DNA of 64,000 nucleotides, from positions 806,001-870,000 of the forward strand of contig JAQEWB010000002.1 in assembly GCA_027694045.1 (NCBI GenBank). The letters run 5' to 3'. Positions 1-9,227 of the stretch are shown piece after piece. The notes under the pieces are model-generated. The model was not told the origin of the DNA. It did no database searches and was given only the letters and a program-made list of their open reading frames with translations. The position numbers were made by a program, and so were the translations under genes. Position 1 is the first letter of the stretch; each line of letters begins with the position of its first letter. Source of the DNA: Bacillaceae bacterium OF18-1A. GTDB taxonomy: Bacteria; Bacillota; Bacilli; Bacillales; Bacillaceae_G.

Positions 1-258
1 TTCACGTGGTAATTTTCCTAATTTACGAACTGGCGCAAATCCTACTTCTAACGCATAAGAAACTGGGCAACCGATAATGAAACCACGAGCTTCTGGTCCT
101 ACTACAACATCAATATTTCTTTCTTTTGCATACTCAACGATTGCATCTGTTGCTGCTTTGTATGCTTTACCATCGTTCATTAAAGGTGTAATGTCCTTAA
201 ACACAATACCTTCTTTCGGATAATCCGGTACAATTGCGATATGTTGCTTGAAATCCAT
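1..258 (-). CDS. apt: Adenine phosphoribosyltransferase, 3' part cut by window edge
   Basis: N-terminal 86 codons of adenine phosphoribosyltransferase, the cytosolic salvage enzyme joining adenine and PRPP to give AMP. The protein begins [18 protein letters not shown] and continues through [10 protein letters not shown] and [18 protein letters not shown], the signature of bacterial Apt. The ATG at 256-258 has a GAGGAGG ribosome binding site just upstream. The reading frame stays open to base 1, so the C-terminal part, with the main PRPP-binding loop, lies outside the window. recJ lies directly upstream, 65 bases away on the same strand, as in other Bacillus. The identification is firm; only the end is missing. 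Confidence 0.95.
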   Translation of the reverse strand, partial: MDFKQHIAIVPDYPKEGIVFKDITPLMNDGKAYKAATDAIVEYAKERNIDVVVGPEARGFIIGCPVSYALEVGFAPVRKLGKLPRE

Positions 259-323
259 ATTTCTGAATCCTCCTCAGGTCTGCAAGGTTTGTAAATACAA
301 ATCCTTTACCCTAACTGTTCTAC

Positions 324-2645
324 TTATTTATGATTACGAATCGTTTCAAACCACGTATATAGTTGTTGATATGTGCTATAAACCAATTCTTGTTCTAATT
401 GTAAGTGGTTCATTTTCTCACGATATGTGTTCGATTCAATTAAATCACGCTTTTGTTTTTTGTCTGCCATAAAAATGACGCCATCTTTTATTGTAACAAA
501 TTCTAACTCAAAAAACACCTGTGTCATGAAATTTACTGTATCTTTCGACCAACCTTTATGTCGGCATAATTGTTCACCATATTGTCTTAAAGAAAATGGT
601 GATTTTTGGCTTAAGAAAGAATAGTACCATTTAAAGTGATCTCTCGTCGGAACTGTACTAAATAAATGATTATTCTCTTGATAAAATAACGTATAAATAC
701 GAGCTGGGAATCCTACTTTAAATATCTCACGTAACTCATCAGTGCCTTTCGGCAAATCAAGTAACACGATGTATTGATCGTCTAATTGCGTTACTTCTGA
801 CGCATGAATAAGATGCTCTTTATAGTTTTCTAAAGAAAATTTATTCAATACCTCTTCAGAAAAATATACCATTTGTATTTTTTCTTTCGGAAGCTCCGCC
901 AAATTCGCTTCTACATTACGCATGCTGCGCCAATCAAATAATTGCCATGCCTCTACAGCGATATCTTGTACCATTAATTGTGGCTTCTTAAAATTATTCC
1001 ATTCATTAATGGATGCTTCACCTATTACAGATACTTTTGCAACAGGAGAAATTTCTTTTGCGTATGCACCAAATCCGAATCCGATTGTATCTAGTTTAGC
1101 TTCTCCGTCACGAAGAGCCATTTTCAAATGCGATCCATCTGATCCGATTGCACGAATACTTTCCAACTCCGCATCTTTCACTGCAATACGAGGCTTCGGA
1201 TTTCCAACACCAAATGGTGCTAACTTTTGCATATCTTCAATTGCCTCTAGTGTCACGTCCTCTACTTTACAAAAAACATCAACCGCGGTTATTGGAATAA
1301 AATCTTCTTCTGTTAAAGTTGCATCTGCTTGTTCATTTAAGCGGCGGCGCAATTCAGCTACATCATTCATATGTAGCGTCATTCCAGCTGCCATCGGATG
1401 CCCTCCGAAATGCGGTAATAACTCTCTGCAATCAGACAAGTTGGCAAACAAATCAAATCCTGCAATACTACGTGCTGAACCTTTTGCTGTTTCTTTTACA
1501 GGATCAATGCTTAATACAATCGTCGGACGATAAAAACGTTCAACTAGTTTAGAAGCGACAATTCCAATTACACCTGGATTCCAGCCTTCTTTTGCAAGTA
1601 CTAACACTTTATTGTCTTCAGGCGGAAAATTATTCTCCACTTCAGCGATAGCTTCTTCCGTAATTTGCTTTACAATATCTTTTCGCAATTTATTCAGTTC
1701 ATCAATTTCTTCAGCCAGCTCTTTTGCTTCTTCTGGGTCATCTGATAATAAAAGATGTACAGCCGGCGTAGCATCTTCTAAACGTCCAACTGCATTAATA
1801 CGAGGTGCGATTGAGAAGCCAATACTCTCTTCTGTAATTTCACTTTGCGAAACGTTAGCAACTTTAAATAGCGCCTTTAGTCCGATATTTTTCGTCATGC
1901 GCATATGTTTTAAACCGCGCTTCACTAGCAATCTATTTTCACCGTGAAGTGATACTAAATCGGCTACTGTACCAATTACTGCAATTTCTAATAAATGTTC
2001 TGGTACACGGCCTAGTAGTGCTTGTGCAACCTTAAATGCAACACCTACACCAGCTAAATAGTGAAACGGATACACACCGCCATCTAGTTTCGGATGTATA
2101 ATCGCAAGTGCCTCTGGTAATTCTGGTGGTGGCTCGTGGTGATCTGTAATAATAAGATCCATTCCAAGTTCCTTCGCTACCTTCGCTTCATGTACTGCCG
2201 CAATACCAGTATCGACAGTAATAATTAGCGAGAATCCTGCACTATGCGCCCAACGAAACGCTTCTTCGTTCGGTCCATAACCTTCTGTAAAACGGTTTGG
2301 GATATAAAATTCTACATCTGCACCTAATTCTTGCAACGCAAGATATAATACCGTCGTACTACTTACTCCGTCCGCATCGTAGTCACCAAATATTAATATT
2401 TGCTCTCCATCTTGAATCGCCTTATTTACACGTTCTACTGTTCTATCCATTCCTTCTAATAAAAATGGATCGTGAAATTCTTGATTTTCTGTATTTAAAA
2501 AATCTAAAATCTTATCTTCTGTATTTAGTCCTCTACCGAGGAACAACGAAACAACAAGAGGTGACAATTGCAACTTACTTGCTAATTCACTCACTTGCTC
2601 TTCATTATATTCTTTTTCTTTCCAACGCGTCTTCGGTTGTAACAC
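324..2645 (-). CDS. recJ: Single-stranded-DNA-specific exonuclease RecJ
   Basis: RecJ, a 5'-3' single-strand DNA exonuclease of recombinational and mismatch repair. The 773-residue protein has the DHH-superfamily motifs DYDADG (about residues 88-93) and DHH (about 168-170), followed by the DHHA1 and OB-like regions and the longer C-terminal extension usual in Bacillus. I chose the GTG at 2643-2645 as start because AAGGGGTG lies four bases upstream and the protein then opens LQPKTRW, the normal Bacillus N-terminus. The frame is open for 29 more codons upstream, but that stretch crosses the promoter. apt follows 65 bases downstream. Confidence 0.95.
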   Translation of the reverse strand: MLQPKTRWKEKEYNEEQVSELASKLQLSPLVVSLFLGRGLNTEDKILDFLNTENQEFHDPFLLEGMDRTVERVNKAIQDGEQILIFGDYDADGVSSTTVLYLALQELGADVEFYIPNRFTEGYGPNEEAFRWAHSAGFSLIITVDTGIAAVHEAKVAKELGMDLIITDHHEPPPELPEALAIIHPKLDGGVYPFHYLAGVGVAFKVAQALLGRVPEHLLEIAVIGTVADLVSLHGENRLLVKRGLKHMRMTKNIGLKALFKVANVSQSEITEESIGFSIAPRINAVGRLEDATPAVHLLLSDDPEEAKELAEEIDELNKLRKDIVKQITEEAIAEVENNFPPEDNKVLVLAKEGWNPGVIGIVASKLVERFYRPTIVLSIDPVKETAKGSARSIAGFDLFANLSDCRELLPHFGGHPMAAGMTLHMNDVAELRRRLNEQADATLTEEDFIPITAVDVFCKVEDVTLEAIEDMQKLAPFGVGNPKPRIAVKDAELESIRAIGSDGSHLKMALRDGEAKLDTIGFGFGAYAKEISPVAKVSVIGEASINEWNNFKKPQLMVQDIAVEAWQLFDWRSMRNVEANLAELPKEKIQMVYFSEEVLNKFSLENYKEHLIHASEVTQLDDQYIVLLDLPKGTDELREIFKVGFPARIYTLFYQENNHLFSTVPTRDHFKWYYSFLSQKSPFSLRQYGEQLCRHKGWSKDTVNFMTQVFFELEFVTIKDGVIFMADKKQKRDLIESNTYREKMNHLQLEQELVYSTYQQLYTWFETIRNHK

Positions 2646-2649
2646 GAAA

Positions 2650-2696
2650 TCACCCCTTAACCTGTTCATTATACAAGACAGATTAAGGGGTGACAA
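2650..2696 (-). promoter_or_regulatory. recJ promoter embedded in a 16-bp inverted repeat
   Basis: On the minus strand TTGTCA (2696-2691) and TATAAT (2673-2668) are separated by exactly 17 bases, a near-consensus sigma-A promoter ending about 23 bases before the recJ GTG. Two arms, TCACCCCTTAATCTGT (2693-2678) and ACAGGTTAAGGGGTGA (2665-2650), form an inverted repeat with 15 of 16 positions complementary around the -10 box. The downstream arm also contains the recJ ribosome binding site. Because the upstream arm lies in the -35/spacer region, it would act in DNA, for example as an operator, and not in the recJ mRNA from this promoter. The promoter call is fairly sure; a regulatory role is inference. 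Confidence 0.7.
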
Positions 2697-2746
2697 TATC
2701 ATGCAAACTACGATGTAATATCTATATACCAAAATGTTAATGATGT

Positions 2747-3640
2747 TTAATTTGGAGAATACGGATTTATATGTACAAACACATTTTGTACGTTATCTTG
2801 TTTCATAAGCGTTTCTTTCACATGCTTTCCAATACGGTGCCCTTCTTCTACAGTAATGTATGGATCTACAGAAACTTTAATATCAACAATAACGTAATGA
2901 CCATGTTCCCTTGCGTATAAAGAACCGATTTTTTTCACACCATCTATTTGAAGTACTGCTTCTCTAAGCGGAATAACATCTTCCTCATGAAGAACATGAT
3001 CCAGCGTTGCATGAATTGCTTCTGCCCCAATCGTCCATGCCATTTTTGCAACAAGAAGTGAAACAAACAGTCCTGCAATTGGATCTGCATATACAAGCCA
3101 ATCTAAACCAAGCTTACCACCGAGTATCGCTGCACAAATACCGATTAAAGCTGCAATTGAAGAAAATACATCTGAACGGTGCTCATATGCATTTGCAATA
3201 ATTGCATCACTATTTACCCTCTTCCCTAATCGGAATTTATATTGAAACATTCCTTCTTTTACGATAATCGAAAGAACAACAGCAAAAATCGTAATTCCTT
3301 TCGGTGGTTCTAGTTCTTGCGAAAAAGCTTTGATAGACGAAACCGCTATCTCGATTCCCACAATAAATAATAATACTGCAACAATAATTGCTGAAATCGA
3401 TTCCGCTTTACCATGACCATACGGATGATCTTCATCAGGCGGCTGCTTTGCTGCTCGCAACCCAAAAAGTACAGCGAGCGAACCAATTACATCTGATGCA
3501 GAATGCACAGCATCCGCTAATAGTGCTTTACTGTTTCCAATATAACCAATTACAGCCTTTACAATCGCTAATATAATATTACCAACGATCCCGACAATAG
3601 CACCAAACTCGGCCTGCTTAAAACGTTCATCTTTTTCCAT
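2747..3640 (-). CDS. Cation diffusion facilitator (CDF) family transporter
   Basis: A 297-residue membrane protein of the cation diffusion facilitator family, which exports divalent metals such as Zn, Fe, Mn or Cd in exchange for protons. Six hydrophobic segments span about residues 12-210. The metal-site motifs are visible: ADAVHSASD in the second helix (about 42-50) and YEHRSDV in the fifth (about 152-158). The HPYGHGKAE loop is typical of the MamB/FieF branch, and the C-terminal cytoplasmic ferredoxin-like domain contains EGHRIG. It sits between secDF and recJ, where B. subtilis has a related cation-efflux gene. The metal specificity cannot be told from sequence. Confidence 0.9.
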   Translation of the reverse strand: MEKDERFKQAEFGAIVGIVGNIILAIVKAVIGYIGNSKALLADAVHSASDVIGSLAVLFGLRAAKQPPDEDHPYGHGKAESISAIIVAVLLFIVGIEIAVSSIKAFSQELEPPKGITIFAVVLSIIVKEGMFQYKFRLGKRVNSDAIIANAYEHRSDVFSSIAALIGICAAILGGKLGLDWLVYADPIAGLFVSLLVAKMAWTIGAEAIHATLDHVLHEEDVIPLREAVLQIDGVKKIGSLYAREHGHYVIVDIKVSVDPYITVEEGHRIGKHVKETLMKQDNVQNVFVHINPYSPN

Positions 3641-3784
3641 AATTAAAATCCCTTCTTTTCTTAACCTATCTTTTTATCTCTCTTTAACGAGCAGTAAGAC
3701 TCTCGCTTCAAAATCCGACGATAACATCACCACTTTCCCATTTCAAAAAGTCGCTACCTTATTGTATCCACAAACGAAAAAAGA

Positions 3785-3805
3785 GATGCCTCGTTATGAG
3801 GCATC
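3785..3805 (-). terminator. Rho-independent terminator after secDF
   Basis: GATGCCTC and GAGGCATC form an 8-bp stem with a five-base loop. On the minus strand the stem is followed by a T-rich run (CTCTTTTTTCG), just past the secDF stop codon. Confidence 0.8.
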
Positions 3806-3812
3806 ACCTTTT

Positions 3813-6077
3813 CTATACTTGTGGTTCAGATACTTCTTTCTCAACCTTTTTCTTTCCTTTACCCTTTTTCAAACGACGGTTTTCAAGTAATAACCAAATT
3901 TGAGAGGCAACGAAAACAGAAGAGTACGTACCTACAATTAAGCCGACAAGTAACGCAAACGAGAAGTTACGTAGTGACTCACTACCGAAGATAAGCAGTG
4001 CAATTACTGGGAACAACACTGTTAATACGGTGTTAATTGAACGTCCAATTGTTTGGCGAATACTTGAGTTTACGATTTCTTCTAGGTCTTTTATGTCGCG
4101 AACTCGTTTTTTCTGTTTGTATAGTTCACGGTTTCTATCAAACGTAACAATCGAGTCATTAATAGAATAACCGATGATCGTTAACACCGCAGCGATAAAC
4201 GTTAAGTCTACCTCTAATTGGAAAATACTAAACATAACAATCATAACGAATGCATCATGTAGTAATGCAAGTACTGCAGACAATGCATACGTAAATCGGA
4301 ATCGAATACTTACGTATAAGATGATAACCGCAGAAGCAATTAATACCGCAATAAATGCATTTCGTGCAATTTCTTTACCGATTGTCGGTGAAACTGTACT
4401 TACATTTGGCTCTGTGCCATATTTATCGTGGAAGAATGTTTTTGCTTTCGCAATTTCATCTTTTGATAGAACACCTAAAGTACGAACGGCGAATCCTTTA
4501 TTGTCATCTCCAGTTGGTACAATATCTTCTTCCTTCACATCAATTTTCAATTCTTTTAAATCTTTATGAACATCAGACACCGTAAGTGCTTGTTTTGATT
4601 GCAAGTCGATACGTGTACCACTCGCAAAGTCAATGCCAAGATTCAATTTGAAAATTGGTAGGATAATTGCACCTGCAATTACGACTACAATTGAGAAGAT
4701 AAGGAATTTATGACCGATATTTACGAAGTTAATACGATCAAATTTCGTTGGTGCATGTTCTACACCTTTCGTTAATGGAATAATATCCTTTTGCTTCACA
4801 CCGAAATATCCTGGTTTCTTATCAAAATAACGACTCTTTACAAGTAATCCTAGTAAGAAACGAGTACCGAATACGTTTGTAACGAAACCAACTAAAATAC
4901 TTACAATTAAGCTTGTTGCGAAACCTTGTACTGAGCTTGTACCATATACGAACAACACACCTGCAGCTGCAAGAGTCGTAATATTTGCATCTAAAATTGT
5001 TGCTAATGAACGATGGTTACCAGCACGAAATGCTGACATCATCGACTTACCAATTTTCAATTCTTCTCTCAATCTCTCGTACGTAATGATATTCGCATCA
5101 ACTGCGATACCTACCCCGAGCACTAACGCCGCGATACCTGGTAATGTAAGAACCGCATGCATCCAGTTAAATACAAGTAGCGTAACAAAAATGTATAGAC
5201 CTAACATAATTACAGCTACAAGCCCTGGTAAACGGTAATATACAAGCATAAATAAGAAAATAAGAGCGATACCGATCGCACTAGCGAAAATCGTTTGGTC
5301 TAACGCTTGTTGACCAAATTTCGCTCCAACTGATGTTGAATACATTTCTTTTAAATCAACAGGAAGTGCACCTGCATTTAATAAAGATGAAAGTTGTTTC
5401 GCACTGTCAACTGTGAAGTTTCCACCTACGATAGATACTTCAGCTTGGTTAAATACTTGGTTTACTGTTGCTGCTGATAGGAACTTAGGATTCGGTTTTG
5501 CAGATTCTGCTTTATACGAATCTTTTCCTTCTTCAAAATCAAGCCAAATTACCATTAAATTCGTTGGTGGTGGCATTTTTGAAATTTTTTCAGTTACTTC
5601 ACGGAATTTATCTGCGCTTTTTAATGTAAGACCTACACTCGCACGACCTTGCTCATCAAATGTTTGCTTCGCTCCGCCGCCTTTTAAATCTGTTCCGTCC
5701 ATAAGAAGATTGTCATCAACATCACGGAATGTTAATTTCGCTTGCGTTGACAACATTTCACGTGCTTTTTGCTGATCTTGTACACCAGCAAGCTGTACAC
5801 GAATTCGATTATCTCCTTCAATTTGGATGTTCGGCTCACTTACACCGAGAACATTGACACGATTTTCAAGAGCACCTACTGTACTTACAAGCACATCTCG
5901 ATCAATTTTATCACCTTTTTTGGCTGGTTTTACTTCATACAGAATTTCAAAACCACCGCGAAGGTCTAGTCCTAGACTAATTCCTTTTGCTATGTCTTTT
6001 CCTGCCGCACCTATTACTCCACCGATTAATAATACGATGAGGAAAAAGGCGGCAATTCTCGTACCACGCTTTGCCAT
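3813..6077 (-). CDS. secDF: Fused protein-export membrane protein SecDF
   Basis: SecDF uses the proton gradient to help SecYEG complete protein export. At 754 residues it is the natural Bacillus fusion: a SecD half (to about residue 415), containing the LGLDLRGG motif near residue 36 and the GVGIAVDANIITYER segment, then a SecF half starting about 440 with NLGIDFASG and TIIGYSINDSIVTFDR. Each half has six membrane helices and an extracytoplasmic domain. The ATG has a GAGGG ribosome binding site. The upstream gene comN lies 273 bases away; yajC, another Sec accessory gene, is 3.5 kb upstream on the same strand. Confidence 0.97.
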   Translation of the reverse strand: MAKRGTRIAAFFLIVLLIGGVIGAAGKDIAKGISLGLDLRGGFEILYEVKPAKKGDKIDRDVLVSTVGALENRVNVLGVSEPNIQIEGDNRIRVQLAGVQDQQKAREMLSTQAKLTFRDVDDNLLMDGTDLKGGGAKQTFDEQGRASVGLTLKSADKFREVTEKISKMPPPTNLMVIWLDFEEGKDSYKAESAKPNPKFLSAATVNQVFNQAEVSIVGGNFTVDSAKQLSSLLNAGALPVDLKEMYSTSVGAKFGQQALDQTIFASAIGIALIFLFMLVYYRLPGLVAVIMLGLYIFVTLLVFNWMHAVLTLPGIAALVLGVGIAVDANIITYERLREELKIGKSMMSAFRAGNHRSLATILDANITTLAAAGVLFVYGTSSVQGFATSLIVSILVGFVTNVFGTRFLLGLLVKSRYFDKKPGYFGVKQKDIIPLTKGVEHAPTKFDRINFVNIGHKFLIFSIVVVIAGAIILPIFKLNLGIDFASGTRIDLQSKQALTVSDVHKDLKELKIDVKEEDIVPTGDDNKGFAVRTLGVLSKDEIAKAKTFFHDKYGTEPNVSTVSPTIGKEIARNAFIAVLIASAVIILYVSIRFRFTYALSAVLALLHDAFVMIVMFSIFQLEVDLTFIAAVLTIIGYSINDSIVTFDRNRELYKQKKRVRDIKDLEEIVNSSIRQTIGRSINTVLTVLFPVIALLIFGSESLRNFSFALLVGLIVGTYSSVFVASQIWLLLENRRLKKGKGKKKVEKEVSEPQV

Positions 6078-6181
6078 ATGTACCCTCTTTCTGCTACTAA
6101 CACTTCAATAAATCCTTTACGATTCACGTGTGTATACACCTAGTTAGTAGACTTCCTTTCTATAAAATACATTTGTTTTTT

Positions 6182-6215
6182 GCTAGTTCCCCACTAGCTG
6201 TGTTGGCATCAGCTA
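6182..6215 (-). promoter_or_regulatory. Two overlapping hairpins in the secDF upstream region
   Basis: The 6078-6350 gap upstream of secDF holds no convincing gene. It contains a perfect stem GCTAGT/ACTAGC (6182-6198) and a second stem TAGCTG/CAGCTA (6195-6215) that share bases 6195-6198, so only one can form at a time. Neither is followed by a T-run on the minus strand, so this is not a simple terminator. A leader role for secDF is possible but unproven. Confidence 0.3.
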
Positions 6216-6350
6216 CACAATACCTACACTTTTATTAGTTATTTTATCTCTTCACTACCCCCTTTATATGTAATCTTAGACATAATCAATTCCTCTTTAT
6301 CAATACATATCATTATACTGCAAAAGGAAGAACAAACCAATTGCAGTCAG

Positions 6351-6635
6351 TTATTTATTTTCATACTCATCAAATGACCAAAGTGGCGCTTGATACGCTT
6401 CGACAGTTAAATACGTCATATATTCATTCGCTGTTACTGTTAATACGTCATTCACTAATTCATACAATCTAACATCACTATCGATTTTTTTCCACTTTTT
6501 CACTTTAAGAAACTTCCAAATATCATCATCTGTTACTCGGTCATAACCGAACATGTGAAACTCTTCTACTTTACTTTCTAAAACGACTTGCAACTGTCCG
6601 CGGTATGATTCTACCAAAGCCTCTTTATCTAACAT
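6351..6635 (-). CDS. comN: Post-transcriptional regulator ComN family protein
   Basis: A 94-residue soluble protein of the YrzD/ComN family, known in B. subtilis to control comE operon mRNA and to localise with DivIVA. It opens MLDKEALVESYRGQLQVVLE and ends near MTYLTVEAYQAPLWSFDEYE, both typical. I chose the ATG at 6633-6635 because GAAGGAG lies nine bases upstream; an ATG three codons earlier directly abuts that site. Position between secDF and divergent spoVB matches B. subtilis. The family call is good; the function in this organism is inferred from the homologue. Confidence 0.8.
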   Translation of the reverse strand: MLDKEALVESYRGQLQVVLESKVEEFHMFGYDRVTDDDIWKFLKVKKWKKIDSDVRLYELVNDVLTVTANEYMTYLTVEAYQAPLWSFDEYENK

Positions 6636-6821
6636 ATATAACATCTCCTTCTTATTTCAGCACGAAAAGTCGCTTTTAATCCCGCTCTAATGGACAGCAA
6701 TAACTACTTTCAAGAGTACCCTTCACACTTCACTCTCTTAAATGCTTGTCATTCTTGTCTCATACGTGCATATAAATTATTGTAAATCATTCCATTGATT
6801 TTGAGAAGGTAGGAGAAGAGT

Positions 6822-8381
6822 ATGACGAGACAAAGCTTTTTGAAAGGCGCATTTATATTAATGATAGCCGGCTTTATTACAAAAATACTCGGTTTTATCA
6901 ATCGCATAGTAATGGCACGTATTTTAGGAGAAGAAGGTGTAGGGCTTTATATGATGGCCGTGCCTACATTCATTTTAGCAATTACATTAACACAAATCGG
7001 CCTTCCTGTCGCAATCGCAAAATTTGTGGCAGAAGCGGAAGCAGTGAACGATAAACAAAAAGTAAAAAAAATATTAACAGTATCACTCGCGGTCACTTCT
7101 TTTATTAGCATCATTTTAACAATTGGGATTATGCTCCTCACACCTATTTTAGCAAAAACATTATTAACTGATGAAAGAACGTACTATCCATTAATGGCTA
7201 TTTTACCTGTCGTCCCTGTTATTGCTGTTTCTTCTGTTCTACGTGGTTATTTCCAAGGGAAGCAAAATATGAAACCTAGCGCATATGCTCAAGTTATAGA
7301 ACAAGTTGTCCGCATTACAATTATCGCTGTATGTATTCGCTTATTTTTACCTTACGGAGTAGAATATGCTGCAGCTGGTGCTATGTTATCAGCCGTTCTT
7401 GGTGAAGTTGCATCGCTATTATTTTTACTCACTTTATTCCAGCGCGAAAAACATTTATCTATACGCTCTGGATTTTTAACTACTGTAAAAGAGAGCAAAA
7501 ATACATTTTATTCTCTTATGGACATTGCCCTTCCCACAACAGGAAGTCGGTTAATCGGTTCCATTTCCTATTTTTTTGAACCTATCGTCGTTATGCAAAG
7601 CTTAGCAATCGCCGGAGTTGCCGCTTCTATTGCAACCCAACAATACGGTATATTAAACGGTTATGCATTCCCGCTTCTATCACTTCCTGCCTTTATTACA
7701 TACGCTCTTTCTACAGCGCTCGTTCCTTCTATTAGTGAAGCAATGGCAAAAAGGCAGCATAAATTAGTGGAACATCGTTTACAACAAGCACTTCGCATTT
7801 CGTTAATTACTGGTGGATGGTCTGTCGTTATATTATACGTATTCGCTTCTCCCATTTTAACTCTTATGTACGGATCAGATAGTGCAACAGCATTCATTCA
7901 GCTTCTTGCACCTTGTTTTTTATTTCATTATTTCCAAAGTCCACTTACTTCTGTGCTGCAAGCTTTAAATTTAGCACGAGCTGCAATGATGAATACATTT
8001 ATTGGCGCTATCGTAAAGCTAATCGTTATTTTTGTACTAGCTTCAAGACCAGAATTTCAAATGATGGGAGTCGCCATCGCTATTGCAGCAAATATTGTAA
8101 CAGTAACCTTCCTTCACTACGCTACCGTTTTAAAGAAAATTACATTTACAATTTACGTAAAAGATTATATTTATGGCGGCCTTGCTATCGGGATTGCAGG
8201 CGCCTTCGGTTTTTATCTTCATAAGTATATTATTTTCTCTCATTCCCTTGGCGTACAAACATTATGGGAAATCACTTTAACAACACTCGTTTATATCGTT
8301 CTCCTCTTTACCTTCAAACTGATTCGAAAAGAGGAGTTAAGTCGCCTCCCTATCATTCGAAAACTTTCATTTTTGAAATAA
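6822..8381 (+). CDS. spoVB: Stage V sporulation protein B, MATE/MOP-type flippase
   Basis: SpoVB is a polytopic membrane protein of the MOP exporter superfamily (MurJ/Wzx-like), required for spore cortex peptidoglycan synthesis, probably by moving lipid-linked precursors. The 519-residue protein opens MTRQSFLKGAFILMIAGFI and shows about fourteen hydrophobic segments along its whole length. It is divergent from comN and convergent with the DUF421 gene, with which it shares a terminator. GGTAGGAG upstream of the ATG is a good ribosome binding site. Synteny (comN-spoVB-yrbG-yrzE-yajC) supports the orthology. Confidence 0.95.
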   Translation: MTRQSFLKGAFILMIAGFITKILGFINRIVMARILGEEGVGLYMMAVPTFILAITLTQIGLPVAIAKFVAEAEAVNDKQKVKKILTVSLAVTSFISIILTIGIMLLTPILAKTLLTDERTYYPLMAILPVVPVIAVSSVLRGYFQGKQNMKPSAYAQVIEQVVRITIIAVCIRLFLPYGVEYAAAGAMLSAVLGEVASLLFLLTLFQREKHLSIRSGFLTTVKESKNTFYSLMDIALPTTGSRLIGSISYFFEPIVVMQSLAIAGVAASIATQQYGILNGYAFPLLSLPAFITYALSTALVPSISEAMAKRQHKLVEHRLQQALRISLITGGWSVVILYVFASPILTLMYGSDSATAFIQLLAPCFLFHYFQSPLTSVLQALNLARAAMMNTFIGAIVKLIVIFVLASRPEFQMMGVAIAIAANIVTVTFLHYATVLKKITFTIYVKDYIYGGLAIGIAGAFGFYLHKYIIFSHSLGVQTLWEITLTTLVYIVLLFTFKLIRKEELSRLPIIRKLSFLK

Positions 8382-8420
8382 CTAGGCTTACTATCTTATA
8401 CGGTAAGCCTCTAGTTTTCT
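8380..8420. terminator. Bidirectional terminator between spoVB and the DUF421 gene
   Basis: GGCTTAC (8385-8391) pairs with GTAAGCC (8403-8409), extended by ACTA/TAGT after a small bulge and followed by TTTTCTTTT. The convergent genes' stop codons lie inside it. Confidence 0.75.
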
Positions 8421-9067
8421 TTTAAATCAACAAAAAATTGACCATTTTGAAAACTACAGTATAAAATTTGCGTTATATCGTTATAACCTAAATTTTTTAA
8501 CTTCCCAATGAGCCATTCATCTGTATGTTCAATCATCTGTAAATGACTAAATTGTATTTCTCCATCAATAATTAATGGGAGTGTAAAAATTGGTGTATCA
8601 TTTTTACTCTTTTTACTTTTTTGCTTTTGAAAAATAGACAATTTACCTGATGGTTCTAAAATAGCATATTCCACATCACGTATATCTCCAATTCCTTGCT
8701 CCCTTAGTTGCATCATTAAATCATCTATGTTGTAGCGCTGTTTTCTCATCTTTTTTTCATCAATCTTTCCTGCATTTATAAGAATAGCCGGTTCCCCTTC
8801 TATTAAATGCCGAAATCGTTGAAACTTTAAAGAAATGACTGACAAAATAATTTGTATGCACATCAAAAAAACCATCGGAACCAATTGATGCCAAAGTGAT
8901 TTATCAGTATTTTCAATTGCCACGACAGCCATTTCACCAAGCATAATGAATACGACTAAATCTAATACACTTAATTCCCCAATCTCACGTTTACCCATAA
9001 AACGAAAAATAATTAAGATGACGATATACAAGAGCAACGTCCGACCAATTATCGATACCCATTCCAT
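8411..9067 (-). CDS. DUF421 (YetF-type) membrane protein
   Basis: A 218-residue protein with three N-terminal membrane segments (about residues 5-75) and a soluble C-terminal YetF/DUF421 domain. Family signatures include FMGKREIGELSVLDLVVFI near residues 23-41 and GEPAILINAGKID near 91-103. It corresponds in place and type to B. subtilis yrbG. Members of this family are found in spore and cell membranes; the molecular function is not established. The ribosome binding site AAAAGGAG directly abuts a dispersed repeat at 9085-9150. Confidence 0.85.
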   Translation of the reverse strand: MEWVSIIGRTLLLYIVILIIFRFMGKREIGELSVLDLVVFIMLGEMAVVAIENTDKSLWHQLVPMVFLMCIQIILSVISLKFQRFRHLIEGEPAILINAGKIDEKKMRKQRYNIDDLMMQLREQGIGDIRDVEYAILEPSGKLSIFQKQKSKKSKNDTPIFTLPLIIDGEIQFSHLQMIEHTDEWLIGKLKNLGYNDITQILYCSFQNGQFFVDLKEN

Positions 9068-9084
9068 TTCTACATCTCCTTTTT

Positions 9085-9150
9085 ATCCCGCTATTTGCGG
9101 GTAGCCATCAATAAGAATGATTCCCCACTGATTAAAGTTTCAATTCATAG
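9085..9150. repeat. Dispersed repeat, copy A
   Basis: Starts ATCCCGCTATTTGCGGG, a small hairpin, and ends CCCCACTGATTAAAGTTTCA. The same ends occur at 57848-57900 and in degraded form at 53314-53362. The middle part here is about 13 bases longer than in the 57.8-kb copy. This looks like one of the short dispersed repeats of the B. cereus group; the exact family was not identified. Confidence 0.7.
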
Positions 9151-9227
9151 ATTCCCCTATAAAAAAGAAACTAGTCTAACTTAGACAAAATGAAAATATG
9201 CTTGTATTAAAAAGGGGGAATGCATAA

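Noticed and set aside
922..1533. A 203-codon plus-strand frame inside recJ
   Set aside because: Antisense shadow of recJ; Ser/Pro-rich composition, no ribosome binding site and no recognisable domain.
2646..2732. Longer RecJ N-terminus starting upstream of the chosen GTG
   Set aside because: The extra 29 codons cross the promoter and inverted repeat and do not look like RecJ; the GTG has the better ribosome binding site.
6240..6281. A 14-codon peptide in the secDF leader as an arrest peptide
   Set aside because: Plausible ribosome binding site only; no hydrophobic signal or arrest-like sequence, so not called as a gene.
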